Positions 33,039 through 42,089 of a stretch of 58,567 bases of DNA are shown here, piece after piece (the first letter of the stretch is position 1; every line of letters starts with the position of its first letter). The notes beneath the pieces are model-generated. The model saw only the letters and a list, made by a program, of their open reading frames with translations. It did not search any database and was not told the DNA's origin. The stretch is from Saprospiraceae bacterium (GTDB taxonomy: Bacteria > Bacteroidota > Bacteroidia > Chitinophagales > Saprospiraceae), in assembly GCA_019638385.1 (NCBI GenBank), contig JAHBTW010000025.1:1-58567 (forward strand), written 5' to 3'. A program made the position numbers and the translations under genes.

Positions 33039-35006
33039 CTACCCAATCTTTTTTGCAAATTCAATAAAAAATGCCAGTGCCTCCGGGTTCTTCATGGCAT
33101 CTACGCTGGCCGCTTTTTCGAGCGGGAAGCCAAGCAGAATTTTCTTCACCGGGGCTTCCATTTTTTTTCCGCTGATGGTGTAGGGAATGTCGGGTACGGC
33201 GATGATCTCATCGGGCACATGCCGGGGCGAAAAAGCGCTGCGCAGGCTCTGATTGATGTCTGTTTTTACAACCTCATCTAATGCGCAGGTGTCATTCATC
33301 ACCACAAATAAAGGCATGTAGTGCCGTCCGCCCGGTAGTTCAAGATTGACGACTAAGCTGTCCTTCACGGCTTTCACTTTATTCACGGCCTGATATATTT
33401 CGCTGGTACCGATGCGTACACCCTGCCGGTTGAGGGTGGCATCGGAGCGGCCGAAGATGGAGAGTGTTCCCTGCCGGGAAATTTTTACCCAATCGCCGTG
33501 CCGCCACACGCCGGGGTACAGTTCAAAGTAGCTCGACAGGTACCGCGCGCCGTCGGGATCGTTCCAAAAAAACACCGGCATAGAAGGCATGGGCTGCGTA
33601 ATGACCATTTCGCCCAACTCATCCTGCACCGGGCGGCCCGCATCATCGAAGGCATAGAGCGCGCAGCCCAAGGCCCGGCATTGTATTTCGCCGCGCGTGA
33701 CGGGCACGAGCGGACAACCGCCCACAAAGGCCGTACACACATCGGTACCGCCGCTCATGGAGCAGAGCCACAAGTGGCTGCCGACGGCTTTATACACCCA
33801 ATCGAACGACTCCGGCGGCAAAGGCGAACCGGTAGAACTCACGGTGCGCAGGCGCGAGAGATCGAATTTTTTGCCCGGTTCCAAACCCGCCTTTTCGCAG
33901 GCGATGAGAAATGGCGCGCTCGTGCCGAAATGATGAATGCCCGATTCGGCGGCAAATTCCCACAAGGTCTCTATGCCGGGATAGCCGGGACTGCCGTCGT
34001 ACAACACAATGGTGGCGCCGGCGAGCAGGGATGCCTGCACGAAATTCCACATCATCCAACCGGTAGTGGAAAACCAAAAGAAGCGCTCGCCCGGATGTAC
34101 GTCGTTGTGGAAATACAGGTATTTCAAGTGTTCCAGCAGCACGCCGCCCTGTGAGTGGGTGATCGCTTTGGGAAGCCCCGTGGTACCGGAGGAATACAAT
34201 ACCCAAATCGGATGCTCAAAAGGCACGGCTTCAAAGCGTAATTCAGCGCCGTGCTCTGAGGTGACGTTTTCCCAGGAAACGCCCAACGAGAATCGCCCGG
34301 CATCGGCATCGGCATTCAGAAAAGGCACGAGAATAAGTTTTTCCAGCGTGGGCAGTTGATCGCACAATTCCTGTACGGTATTCATTTTGTCGAAGGGCTT
34401 GCCGTTGTAGGAATAGCCGTCGGCGGCGATGAGGACTTTAGGTTCAATTTGTTGGAAGCGATCTACCACACTGCCGGCGCCGAAATCGGGCGAGCAACTC
34501 GACCACACCGCCCCGATGGAGCAGGCGGCGAGAAAAGCGATGCTGGCTTCGGGTATGTTGGGTAAAAATGCGCAAACCCGATCGCCGGGCTGCACGCCGA
34601 AGCGGCGCAGCGAGGCGGCGAGGGCGGCGGTTTTTTCTTTCAATTCGCGCCAGGAAATTTCAGTTGCCGGATGCCGTTCCGAACGAAACAGGATGGCCGG
34701 CCTATCGTCGCTGTATTGCCGGAAAATGTGCTCGGCATAATTGAGCCGGCTGCCCTTAAACCACTCCGTGTGCGGCATCGGATCTGCCGTCATGACCTCG
34801 GTGTAAGGCGCATGGCTGATGACTTCAAAATACTGCCAGATGCTCTCCCAAAATTGTGCCGGGCGCTCTACCGACCATTCCCACAATTCGGCATAATTGT
34901 AGAGCCTCAATTGGTAGTGGGTTTCCAACCAGTTTTGATATTTGCGCAGGTTGGTTTGCTGTATGAAGGTCGCATCGGGGCGCCAGAGGATGTCGGGTTG
35001 TTGCAT
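33039..35006 (-). CDS. Acetoacetate--CoA ligase
   Basis: A 655-aa acyl-adenylate-forming enzyme that activates acetoacetate. The phosphate-binding loop is YSSGTTGLPK, the A5-like block FWFSTTGWMMWN, the hinge aspartate block WRHGDWVKI, and the adenylation lysine lies in ISGKKMEAPVKK. The N terminus (ILWRPDATFIQQTNLRKYQNWLE) and the cap region (YAELWEWSVERPAQFWESIWQYF) are those of acetoacetyl-CoA synthetases rather than acetyl-CoA synthetases. The ATG at 35006 (MQQPD) is preferred to one nine codons upstream. It diverges from an acyl-CoA dehydrogenase gene. Together they point to ketone-body, leucine or fatty-acid use. Confidence 0.92.
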   Translation of the reverse strand: MQQPDILWRPDATFIQQTNLRKYQNWLETHYQLRLYNYAELWEWSVERPAQFWESIWQYFEVISHAPYTEVMTADPMPHTEWFKGSRLNYAEHIFRQYSDDRPAILFRSERHPATEISWRELKEKTAALAASLRRFGVQPGDRVCAFLPNIPEASIAFLAACSIGAVWSSCSPDFGAGSVVDRFQQIEPKVLIAADGYSYNGKPFDKMNTVQELCDQLPTLEKLILVPFLNADADAGRFSLGVSWENVTSEHGAELRFEAVPFEHPIWVLYSSGTTGLPKAITHSQGGVLLEHLKYLYFHNDVHPGERFFWFSTTGWMMWNFVQASLLAGATIVLYDGSPGYPGIETLWEFAAESGIHHFGTSAPFLIACEKAGLEPGKKFDLSRLRTVSSTGSPLPPESFDWVYKAVGSHLWLCSMSGGTDVCTAFVGGCPLVPVTRGEIQCRALGCALYAFDDAGRPVQDELGEMVITQPMPSMPVFFWNDPDGARYLSSYFELYPGVWRHGDWVKISRQGTLSIFGRSDATLNRQGVRIGTSEIYQAVNKVKAVKDSLVVNLELPGGRHYMPLFVVMNDTCALDEVVKTDINQSLRSAFSPRHVPDEIIAVPDIPYTISGKKMEAPVKKILLGFPLEKAASVDAMKNPEALAFFIEFAKKIG

Positions 35007-35070
35007 GGTTTCGCTATGAATAATGAAATGCAAAATAAGGTATTTTGCGCTAATCCGAATCCGAACTTTT

Positions 35071-35078
35071 TACCTTTG
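35071..35078 (+). promoter_or_regulatory. -7 element (TACCTTTG) upstream of the acyl-CoA dehydrogenase
   Basis: Matches TAnnTTTG, 27 bases before the ATG at 35105. A TTG at 35045-35047 has a 23-base spacer, longer than usual. Confidence 0.5.
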
Positions 35079-35104
35079 CCTTCACACAAAACCGCCCACC
35101 GAAT

Positions 35105-36904
35105 ATGGCCACACAATACGTCAGCATGCGTCAGCTCCAATTTCTGTTGTACGAGGTACTCGACGCGCCCGCCCTGCAACGGTTTCCTTATTTTGAAGCC
35201 TACGATCGGGATGCCTTCGACATGGCGTTGGACGCGGCCCGCCAAATTGGGGATACGCACCTGTTTCCCTATTACCGGGTGATGGACAAAAACAAAGCAT
35301 ACTACGACAACGGCGAAGTGAAGGTGGATCCGTGTATTCGCAGAACGATGGAGGCCCTTGGGGAAGGCGGTTGGATCAGCGCCCCCGATAGCTTCGACTT
35401 TGGCGGGCAGCAAATGCCCATCACGCTCCTGAATGCCGGACTGATGATTTTTTATGCCGCCAATTCCAACGCCGCTACCCATGCTTTCCTCACACAGGGC
35501 GCGGCCAATCTCTTGCGGAGCTTCGGTTCAGAAACGCTTCAACATCAATTTATCCCCAACATGTATGCCGGCGTATGGCAGGGCACCATGGCACTCACCG
35601 AACCGCAAGCCGGCAGTTCGCTATCAGACATCACTACGTCTGCCCAACCCCATGCCGATGGGTATTATCTGTTAAAAGGGCAAAAAATATACATCAGCGG
35701 CGGCGATCACAATGGAGTGGACAACGTGGTACACCTCATGCTCGCCCGCATCGAAGGCGCTCCTGCGGGAGCTAAAGGCATCTCGTTGTTTGTGGTGCCG
35801 AAACTGCGCGAAGAGAACGGCGTCTGGGTGTCGAACGACGTGACGACCGCCGGCATCTATGGGAAAATGGGCCAAAAGGGCTATGTGGCCGCTCACCTGC
35901 AAATAGGCGAAAGCGACGATTGTCGGGGCTACTTAGTCGGGGAGCCGCACCGGGGCTTGTCGTACATGTTCCGGATGATGAACGAAGCGCGCATTGCTAC
36001 GGGGTTGATGGCAGCGGCAACGGCTTCGGGCGCTTATTATGCTGCACTGGAATACACGCGGGAGCGGCCGCAGGGCCGGCATCCGTCCAACAAAGACCTC
36101 AGTCTGCCGCAGGTACTCATCATCGAACATGCCGATGTGCGGCGCATGTTGTTGTTTCAAAAAGCGGTGATCGAGGGCAGTTTTGCGCTGTTGTTGCAGT
36201 GCAGCTACTATGCCGATTTGGAAAAACACGCACAGGGTGAAGAGCGCCGCCGTGCGCACCTACTGTTGGAATTGCTCACGCCCATTGCCAAATCTTATCC
36301 TTCGGAAATGGGTACACTGGCCGTCAGTGCCGGAATGCAATGCCTCGGCGGCGCCGGCTATTGCGACGATTTTCCGCTGGAGCAGTACTACCGCGATATC
36401 CGGGTCAATTCCATTTACGAAGGCACCACCGGCATACATGGCATTGACCTGCTGGGCCGTAAGGTGATGATGGAAAACGGCGAGGCGGCAGCGCTGTTTG
36501 CACAGGAAATCAGCGATACCGTGACCCGAGCCATGCAGGTGGACGAACTGCGCGCTATGGCCATAGCGCTGGGCGACGCGGCGGGTAGTTTGCAAAAAAT
36601 AACCTTACACCTCTTTCAGGTGGCTACTACCGAAAAAGCAGAGGTATTTTTGGCCGATGCGACGTTATATCTGGAGTACTTCGGCCATGTGACCATCGCC
36701 TGGCAATGGTTGAAGCAGGCCATTGCCGCGCACACCGGTCTGCATCAGGCGGAGGGCGCGAAAGAAAAGGTGTTTTACGAAAGTAAAATACTGACGGCAC
36801 AGTACTTTATGGAGTACGAACTGCCCAAAACCAAAGGGCTGCATCAGCGCCTGCAAAGTTCTGAGCGCGTCACCATGAATATTGCCTCCCAACACTTCGA
36901 CTGA
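35105..36904 (+). CDS. Acyl-CoA dehydrogenase (long form with extra C-terminal domain)
   Basis: A 599-aa flavoprotein that introduces the 2,3 double bond into an acyl-CoA. FAD and substrate blocks: MALTEPQAGSSLSDI, GQKIYISGGDHN, the helical domain MMNEARIATGLMAAATASGAYYAAL, and MQCLGGAGYCDDFPLEQYYRDIRVNSIYEGTTGIHGIDLLGRK. The Glu in YEGTT is the family's catalytic base position. The length (about 200 more than the simple type) and the C-terminal helical domain place it in the subgroup that includes 3-methylmercaptopropionyl-CoA dehydrogenase; the true substrate is unknown. The MBL-fold gene starts one base after its stop, so they are translated together. Confidence 0.92.
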   Translation: MATQYVSMRQLQFLLYEVLDAPALQRFPYFEAYDRDAFDMALDAARQIGDTHLFPYYRVMDKNKAYYDNGEVKVDPCIRRTMEALGEGGWISAPDSFDFGGQQMPITLLNAGLMIFYAANSNAATHAFLTQGAANLLRSFGSETLQHQFIPNMYAGVWQGTMALTEPQAGSSLSDITTSAQPHADGYYLLKGQKIYISGGDHNGVDNVVHLMLARIEGAPAGAKGISLFVVPKLREENGVWVSNDVTTAGIYGKMGQKGYVAAHLQIGESDDCRGYLVGEPHRGLSYMFRMMNEARIATGLMAAATASGAYYAALEYTRERPQGRHPSNKDLSLPQVLIIEHADVRRMLLFQKAVIEGSFALLLQCSYYADLEKHAQGEERRRAHLLLELLTPIAKSYPSEMGTLAVSAGMQCLGGAGYCDDFPLEQYYRDIRVNSIYEGTTGIHGIDLLGRKVMMENGEAAALFAQEISDTVTRAMQVDELRAMAIALGDAAGSLQKITLHLFQVATTEKAEVFLADATLYLEYFGHVTIAWQWLKQAIAAHTGLHQAEGAKEKVFYESKILTAQYFMEYELPKTKGLHQRLQSSERVTMNIASQHFD

Positions 36905-36905
36905 A

Positions 36906-37796
36906 ATGATTCACATACTTGACCTGCATTTTCAAGGCTCTGCCGATACCATTGCCGCTTTTCTGGTAGAAACTTCTGCCGGGCCGGTGTTGGTGGAAAC
37001 GGGGCCGCATTCCACTTTGCCCGCATTGGAGCGCGGTATAGCGAAATTGGGCTACAGCCTCCGGGATGTGCGTCATATATTGCTTTCTCATATCCATTTG
37101 GACCATGCCGGGGCTGCCTGGGTTTTTGCCGGTATGGGCGCTACGGTATATGTGCATCCGGCCGGCGAGCGGCATTTGCTCAATCCGGAGAAGTTGTATC
37201 AATCGGCAAAAATGATTTATCAGGATGAAATGGAGATTTTGTGGGGCGATTTGCAACCCATTGCATCACAGTATATTGTGACGGCGGCTCATGGGGAAGT
37301 ATTTCAAATTGGAGACACTGCCTTTACCGCCTGGCACACACCCGGCCATGCCGTACACCATATAGCCTGGCAATTGGGCGACAGCCTCTTCACCGGCGAT
37401 GTGGGCGGGGTAAAAATCCATCGCGGCATGGTAGCGCCGCCCTGTCCTCCGCCCGACATCAACGTGGAGGAATGGCAGCAGTCGCTCGCGCTTATACGGT
37501 CTTTGCCGCTGAAGCGGCTCTATCTCACACACTATGGGGAGATTACCGAGATTGAAAATCACTTGAATGAGTTGGAAGAGCGCCTGTTGAGTTGGGCTGG
37601 ATGGATGAAACCTTATTTTGAGGCAGGGGAAAGCGCAGAACTGATTACGCCCAAGTTTACGGCGTTTGTGATGGAACAACTTCGTCAAACAGCACTAACA
37701 GCAGAGGAAATAACGGCGTACGAAAAAGCAAATCCCGCCTGGATGAGCGTGGCGGGTTTGATGCGCTATTGGAAAAAGAAAAGCATAGCTCAATAA
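36906..37796 (+). CDS. MBL-fold metallo-hydrolase
   Basis: A 296-aa metallo-beta-lactamase-fold hydrolase. The metal motif HIHLDH occupies residues 62-67 (SHIHLDHAGA). Later ligands are in TPGHAVHH, LFTGDVGG and the C-terminal LTHYGE. The ATG at 36906 is one base after the upstream stop and fits the fold's first strand (MIHILDLHF); an earlier in-frame ATG at 36882 would overlap. Cotranscription with the acyl-CoA dehydrogenase suggests a thioesterase-like or acyl-glutathione/CoA hydrolase role, but this is inference. The 3' end overlaps the convergent small gene by 7 bases. Confidence 0.88.
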   Translation: MIHILDLHFQGSADTIAAFLVETSAGPVLVETGPHSTLPALERGIAKLGYSLRDVRHILLSHIHLDHAGAAWVFAGMGATVYVHPAGERHLLNPEKLYQSAKMIYQDEMEILWGDLQPIASQYIVTAAHGEVFQIGDTAFTAWHTPGHAVHHIAWQLGDSLFTGDVGGVKIHRGMVAPPCPPPDINVEEWQQSLALIRSLPLKRLYLTHYGEITEIENHLNELEERLLSWAGWMKPYFEAGESAELITPKFTAFVMEQLRQTALTAEEITAYEKANPAWMSVAGLMRYWKKKSIAQ

Positions 37797-38038
37797 GAAG
37801 ATGCGGGCAACAACCTGCGTGTAGCAGAGGCTACTTTTTTCACCAATTCTATATCGAGCAATAAAGAGCGGGTGGACTTCTCGCCGGAAATACCATCGTC
37901 CTTGGGCAACCCCTCCGATTTGTTTTCAATCACTACGGGGGAGTCAACGGTGGTTCGGGTGGCGAGATAGATGTAGCTCAAGAGGCTTGCAGAAGCAAGC
38001 AGCGCAATAACTGCAAAACGAGAGAAAGACTTTTTCAT
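37790..38038 (-). CDS. Small membrane-anchored protein of unknown function
   Basis: An 82-aa protein, taking the ATG at 38038 (MKKSFSRFAVIALLASASLLSYIYLATRT). One N-terminal hydrophobic segment at residues 8-26 could be a membrane anchor or signal. The rest is polar, with a basic C-terminal helix (DIELVKKVASATRRL). An upstream in-frame ATG at 38095 would add 19 lysine-rich residues. I do not recognise the family. Its last codons overlap the end of the MBL-fold gene on the other strand. Confidence 0.6.
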   Translation of the reverse strand: MKKSFSRFAVIALLASASLLSYIYLATRTTVDSPVVIENKSEGLPKDDGISGEKSTRSLLLDIELVKKVASATRRLLPASSY

Positions 38039-38139
38039 GACAGGTGTTTTGAATTTTATCCGCTTTTCGAGTTTGCAAATCTTACGGAATAACAACTAAC
38101 TGCGTATTTTGGTCGTCGAAAAGCGCCTTTTCTTTGACA

Positions 38140-38161
38140 GAGACGCCTGAAAGGACGTCTC
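38140..38161. repeat. REP-like hairpin upstream of preT
   Basis: GAGACG (38140-38145) pairs with CGTCTC (38156-38161), extended by CCT/AGG with one bulged base. The AGACG...CTGAA...CGTCT arrangement resembles the hairpin at 1096-1113 beside the RAYT gene. Confidence 0.5.
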
Positions 38162-38195
38162 GCGTTGGGAAGGGTTGCATGAAAATTGCAAAAAT

Positions 38196-39524
38196 ATGCC
38201 AGAATTTTTAACGCCCGCGACCGCTGAGGATTTGGAAAACAGTTTCCAGCAACTCAAGCCGTACATGAATCCGACGATGGCGCACTATGAGAGCGCCCGA
38301 TGCCTGTTTTGCTACGATGCGCCCTGCGTAAAGGCTTGCCCGACCGGCATTGACATCCCTTTGTTCATCCGGCAAATTCATACCCACAATACGGAGGGCG
38401 CCGCCCGAACGATTTACGACTCCAATTACTTCGGCAATGTGTGCGGTAAAGTGTGCCCCACGGAAGTGCTCTGTGAAGGCGCTTGTGTGTATAACCATCA
38501 GAATGTCAAACCCATTGAAATAGGCCGGCTGCAAAGCTACGCTACCTCGCAGGTCATTGAGAACAAATCGAAACTGTACGAACTCGCCGCTCCCAACGGC
38601 AAAAAAGTAGCCGTCGTGGGCGCCGGTCCGGCCGGTATTGCCTGTGCCTGCGAGTTGAGGTTACTGGGCTACGAAGTGGATGTGTTTGAAGCAAAAGAAC
38701 AACCCTCCGGGTTGGCGCTGTACGGTTGCGCACCTTATAAAGTAAACAACGAGGACGTACTGAACGAAGTGGATTGGTTGCAGGATCAATTTGGCTTCCG
38801 GCTGCATCTGAACCGCCCGGTGCAAACTGCAGATCAGTGGAAAAAATTAGAAAACGATTATGACGCCGTTTTTCTCGGCATTGGATTGGGCCATACGCAG
38901 GCAGCTCATATTCCGGGTGAACAACTTGAGAACGTCGTCGGTGCAACGGAGTATATCGCTCAGATAAAGTTGACCCCCTTGAATACCCGCATTGGGAAAA
39001 AAGTAGTGGTAATCGGCGGCGGCAATACGGCTATGGATGCTGCCTCCGAATCGGCTCGCATGGGCGCAGAGGAAGTGGTACTCGCCTATCGGCGCTCGAA
39101 AGAGGAGATGAAAGCTTATGAGTTTGAGTATGAACTCGCCAAGTCGGTCGGCGTGAAGGGCTTGTTCAATGTAGCGCCGGTGACCATCCTCGGAGAAGAC
39201 CGGGTGGAAGGCATTCGATTAGCGAAGACCCGCCTCGAAGACGGGCGTCTGCAAACACTTGCGGGAACGGAATTTGACATTCCCTGCGACACGGTCATTC
39301 TTGCTACCGGGCAGGAAAAAATGACTGCACTGCTCTCTCAAATCGGAGGTATTGATACAGACCGACAAGGCCGCATCGCAACAGACCCGCGTACCTTTCA
39401 AACCATGCATCCGAAATACTTTGCCGGAGGAGATGTTGTAAACGGCGGCGCAGAGGTGGTCAATGCCGCTGCGGAAGGGAAGGCTGCCGCAAAAGGAATT
39501 CATGCTTTTTTACACCATACTTAA
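38196..39524 (+). CDS. preT: NAD(P)-dependent dihydropyrimidine dehydrogenase, subunit PreT
   Basis: A 442-aa flavoprotein subunit of the bacterial dihydropyrimidine dehydrogenase, which reduces uracil and thymine in pyrimidine breakdown. The N-terminal alpha-helical Fe-S domain has cysteines C36, C39, C44 and C48 (RCLFCYDAPCVKACPTGID) and a second set in GNVCGKVCPTEVLCEGAC. The FAD Rossmann motif is VVGAGPAGIACA and the NAD(P) motif VVVIGGGNTAMDA. The ATG at 38196 is used; a TTG seven codons earlier is also possible. The partner preA lies two genes downstream, with a DinB gene between them. Confidence 0.92.
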   Translation: MPEFLTPATAEDLENSFQQLKPYMNPTMAHYESARCLFCYDAPCVKACPTGIDIPLFIRQIHTHNTEGAARTIYDSNYFGNVCGKVCPTEVLCEGACVYNHQNVKPIEIGRLQSYATSQVIENKSKLYELAAPNGKKVAVVGAGPAGIACACELRLLGYEVDVFEAKEQPSGLALYGCAPYKVNNEDVLNEVDWLQDQFGFRLHLNRPVQTADQWKKLENDYDAVFLGIGLGHTQAAHIPGEQLENVVGATEYIAQIKLTPLNTRIGKKVVVIGGGNTAMDAASESARMGAEEVVLAYRRSKEEMKAYEFEYELAKSVGVKGLFNVAPVTILGEDRVEGIRLAKTRLEDGRLQTLAGTEFDIPCDTVILATGQEKMTALLSQIGGIDTDRQGRIATDPRTFQTMHPKYFAGGDVVNGGAEVVNAAAEGKAAAKGIHAFLHHT

Positions 39525-39536
39525 ACCAATATTTAT

Positions 39537-40052
39537 ATGCTGATTCACCTTGAAAACGTTCCTCGCTTTTATAAAAACTATGTAAAACAAGTGGAGGAAA
39601 CCGACGTGTTGCAAGCGTTGCAAACATCGGGCGAGCACACCATGAAGGTAGTTGCCTCCATCACCGAAGCACAGCAAGACCACCGCTATGCAGAAGGCAA
39701 ATGGAGCATCCGCGAACTGCTTTGCCACCTGATAGATGCCGAACGCATCTTTGCCTATCGCGCGCTGCGCTTTGCGCGCAATGACCAAACGGCTTTGCCT
39801 GGGTGGGATGAAAACGATTATGCCCCCTTGGCCAATGCCGGCGGCAGGAGCTTGTCGCAAATTGCCGGCGAAATGCAGCGCCTGCGCCTGTCCACTATTG
39901 ACCTTTTTGAAGGTTTTACGGAAGAAATGTTGTGGTGCAAGGGCTTTGCCAACAACACTGAAATATCCGTTATGGCACTGGGCTTCGTCATTGCCGGCCA
40001 CGAGACGCACCACCGCAAAATCCTGTTGGAGCGCTATCTAACTACGGGGTAA
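39537..40052 (+). CDS. DinB-family protein
   Basis: A 171-aa four-helix-bundle protein of the DinB/YfiT superfamily. The three metal-ligand histidines fit LLCHLIDAER and GHETHHRKI near the end. The opening blocks KVVASITEAQQDHRYAEGKWSIRELLCHL and the middle ARNDQTALPGWDENDY are those of the DinB-like group common in Bacteroidota. Members include thiol-dependent transferases and proteins of unknown role. It lies between preT and preA with 12 and 33-base gaps, all on one strand, so it is probably part of the same operon. No link to pyrimidine metabolism is established for this family. Confidence 0.88.
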   Translation: MLIHLENVPRFYKNYVKQVEETDVLQALQTSGEHTMKVVASITEAQQDHRYAEGKWSIRELLCHLIDAERIFAYRALRFARNDQTALPGWDENDYAPLANAGGRSLSQIAGEMQRLRLSTIDLFEGFTEEMLWCKGFANNTEISVMALGFVIAGHETHHRKILLERYLTTG

Positions 40053-40085
40053 CGACCATTTTATCTTCATCCATAAATTCAAACC

Positions 40086-41405
40086 ATGCCAGACCTAACC
40101 GCCAATCTTGCAGGAATCAAATCGCCCAACCCATTTTGGCTCGCCTCGGCGCCGCCTACCAATTCAGGCTATCAGGTAATGAAGGCATTTGATGCCGGTT
40201 GGGGTGGCGCTGTATGGAAAACGCTCGGCATCCCGGTCATCAATGTATCAAGCCGATACGGCGCCATCAACTATCGCAGCAATCGGATGGTGGGGTTCAA
40301 CAACATAGAGTTGATTTCCGACCGGCCGCTCTCCGAGAACTTGCGCGAAATAGAGGAGGTAAAGAAATACTTTCCCGATCACGCGCTTGTGGCTTCACTG
40401 ATGGTGGAAACAAGAGAGGAGTGGCGCCAAATTGTAAAAGATGTAGAAAACGCCGGCGTTGACGGCATTGAACTCAACTTCGGCTGCCCGCACGGCATGT
40501 GCGAACGCGGTATGGGTTCGGCGGTAGGGCAGGAACCGGAAATCCTCCAATTGATCACCTCCTGGGTAATGGAAGTGGCTACCGTACCCGTCATTGTTAA
40601 ACTGACGCCCAACATCAGCGATATTACAGACCCGGCAGTAGCGGCTGCGCAAGGCGGCGCCGATGCCATTTCGCTTATCAATACCATTCAGAGTATTGTG
40701 GGGGTTGACTTAGACAATTTTGTTCCTTACCCCACCGTGGCGGGAAAAAGCACCAACGGCGGCTACTGCGGCCCTGCCGTGAAACCCATTGCACTGAACA
40801 TGGTGAAAAATTGCGCACAGCACCCCGGTGTGGGCATCCCCATTTCGGCTATCGGCGGCATTGAAAACTGGCGCGATGCTGCCGAATATCTCTTGCTCGG
40901 CGCAAGTAACGTGCAGGTATGCACTGCGGTGATGCACTACGGATTCGGGATCATCCGGGAAATGCTGCCCGGCTTGGAGGGTTACATGCGCGACAAGGGA
41001 TTCGACCGATTAGACGATTTCATCGGAAAGGCGCTGCCGAATGTCACAACCTGGGAACATCTCAACCTGCACTATGATGTAAAAGCCCACATCAACCCGG
41101 ACAAGTGCATCCAATGTCAATTGTGCTACACGGCCTGCGAGGATGGAGCGCATCAGGCCATCGGCTTGCCGCAAAACGGCAGCCGCATACCTTATATAAT
41201 AGAGGAGAATTGTGTGGGCTGCAATCTCTGTTCGCTGGTATGTCCGGTGGAAAACTGTATCACTATGGTGCAAAAAGACGACGGCAGCCGCAACGAAAAC
41301 TGGAAGGACTTTGTGGCTGCGGGTAAAGCGCCGGATTCTTTCGACGATGAGCGGGCCGGCGGTTTGGGCCATTGGGTGCCGGAGCCGGCATCAGCGCTGA
41401 AGTGA
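40086..41405 (+). CDS. preA: NAD-dependent dihydropyrimidine dehydrogenase, subunit PreA
   Basis: A 439-aa FMN-containing barrel subunit. It begins with the dihydroorotate-dehydrogenase-like block MPDLTANLAGIKSPNPFWLASAPPT; substrate and FMN blocks include NFGCPHGMCERGMGSAVGQ, VIVKLTPNISD and ISAIGGIENW. Two C-terminal [4Fe-4S] motifs are visible: DKCIQCQLCYTACEDG and ENCVGCNLCSLVCPVE. With PreT it forms the NADH-linked enzyme that makes dihydrouracil and dihydrothymine. The later enzymes (hydropyrimidinase, ureidopropionase) are not in the window. hscB follows 43 bases later. Confidence 0.94.
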   Translation: MPDLTANLAGIKSPNPFWLASAPPTNSGYQVMKAFDAGWGGAVWKTLGIPVINVSSRYGAINYRSNRMVGFNNIELISDRPLSENLREIEEVKKYFPDHALVASLMVETREEWRQIVKDVENAGVDGIELNFGCPHGMCERGMGSAVGQEPEILQLITSWVMEVATVPVIVKLTPNISDITDPAVAAAQGGADAISLINTIQSIVGVDLDNFVPYPTVAGKSTNGGYCGPAVKPIALNMVKNCAQHPGVGIPISAIGGIENWRDAAEYLLLGASNVQVCTAVMHYGFGIIREMLPGLEGYMRDKGFDRLDDFIGKALPNVTTWEHLNLHYDVKAHINPDKCIQCQLCYTACEDGAHQAIGLPQNGSRIPYIIEENCVGCNLCSLVCPVENCITMVQKDDGSRNENWKDFVAAGKAPDSFDDERAGGLGHWVPEPASALK

Positions 41406-41448
41406 ACCAAATCCGGAGGAAACGGTTTCCTGAAAAATTTGCCTGTAC

Positions 41449-41973
41449 ATGAACTACTTTGAATTTTTCAACCTCCCCGTTCGATTCCTCATAGATGAAG
41501 ATGCCCTTCGCAAAGCCTTTTATGCCAATAGTAAAAAGTATCACCCCGATTTTTTTACATTGGATACGGAGGAGAAACAGGCAGAAATTCTCGAACTGTC
41601 AACGCTCAACAATCAGGCATACAATACTTTATCGGATTTCGACAAGCGGATGAAATACATTCTCGACCTCAAAAATGTGCTGGCCGAGGAAGGTCAGAAT
41701 CAACTTCCGCAAGATTTTTTGGGGGAAATGATGGACATCAATGAGGCCCTCATGGAACTGGAATTCGATTTCGAGCAGGAGCAATTTGAGTCTATACAAC
41801 AGGACCTCGATGCTTTGGAGCAATCCATATATGAGGCGGTTCGGCCTTTGTTAGAGGGCTATGAAGATAAACCGGAACTGGATGCCGGCCTGGTTCGGTT
41901 GAAAGAATATTATTTAAAAAAACGCTACCTATTGCGCATCAGAGAAAATCTCTCTAAATTTGCGTCGCTCTAA
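41449..41973 (+). CDS. hscB: Fe-S cluster assembly co-chaperone HscB
   Basis: A 174-aa J-domain protein. The HPD tripeptide that stimulates the Hsp70 partner is at residues 32-34 (KKYHPDFF) inside an N-terminal J domain (MNYFEFFNLPVRFLIDEDALRKAFY). The C-terminal helical domain for binding the scaffold IscU follows (LGEMMDINEALMELE). Length matches HscB rather than general DnaJ. It delivers IscU to HscA for cluster transfer. The tRNA promoter at 41955-41962 lies within its last codons. Confidence 0.9.
   Translation: MNYFEFFNLPVRFLIDEDALRKAFYANSKKYHPDFFTLDTEEKQAEILELSTLNNQAYNTLSDFDKRMKYILDLKNVLAEEGQNQLPQDFLGEMMDINEALMELEFDFEQEQFESIQQDLDALEQSIYEAVRPLLEGYEDKPELDAGLVRLKEYYLKKRYLLRIRENLSKFASL
41955..41962 (+). 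promoter_or_regulatory. tRNA promoter -7 element (TAAATTTG) inside hscB
   Basis: Matches TAnnTTTG, 35 bases before the first tRNA base, embedded in the final codons of hscB. Confidence 0.5.
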
Positions 41974-41996
41974 AAGGAGGGCACTAAAAAACACTT

Positions 41997-42076
41997 GCCG
42001 AAGTGGCGGAATGGTAGACGCGCACGACTCAAAATCGTGTACCAATGGTGTGTGGGTTCGAGTCCCACCTTCGGTA
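41997..42076 (+). tRNA. tRNA-Leu (anticodon CAA)
   Basis: An 80-base type II tRNA. The acceptor stem GCCGAAG pairs with CTTCGGT (one G-U) and is followed by discriminator A. The anticodon stem CACGA/TCGTG holds the loop CTCAAAA, giving CAA. A short variable arm (ACCA/TGGT) and the T-arm GTGGG TTCGAGT CCCAC are clear. CCA is not encoded. A near copy of its 3' end occurs 55 bases downstream (42116-42132). Confidence 0.93.
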
Positions 42077-42089
42077 CAAGTTAGTTCAA

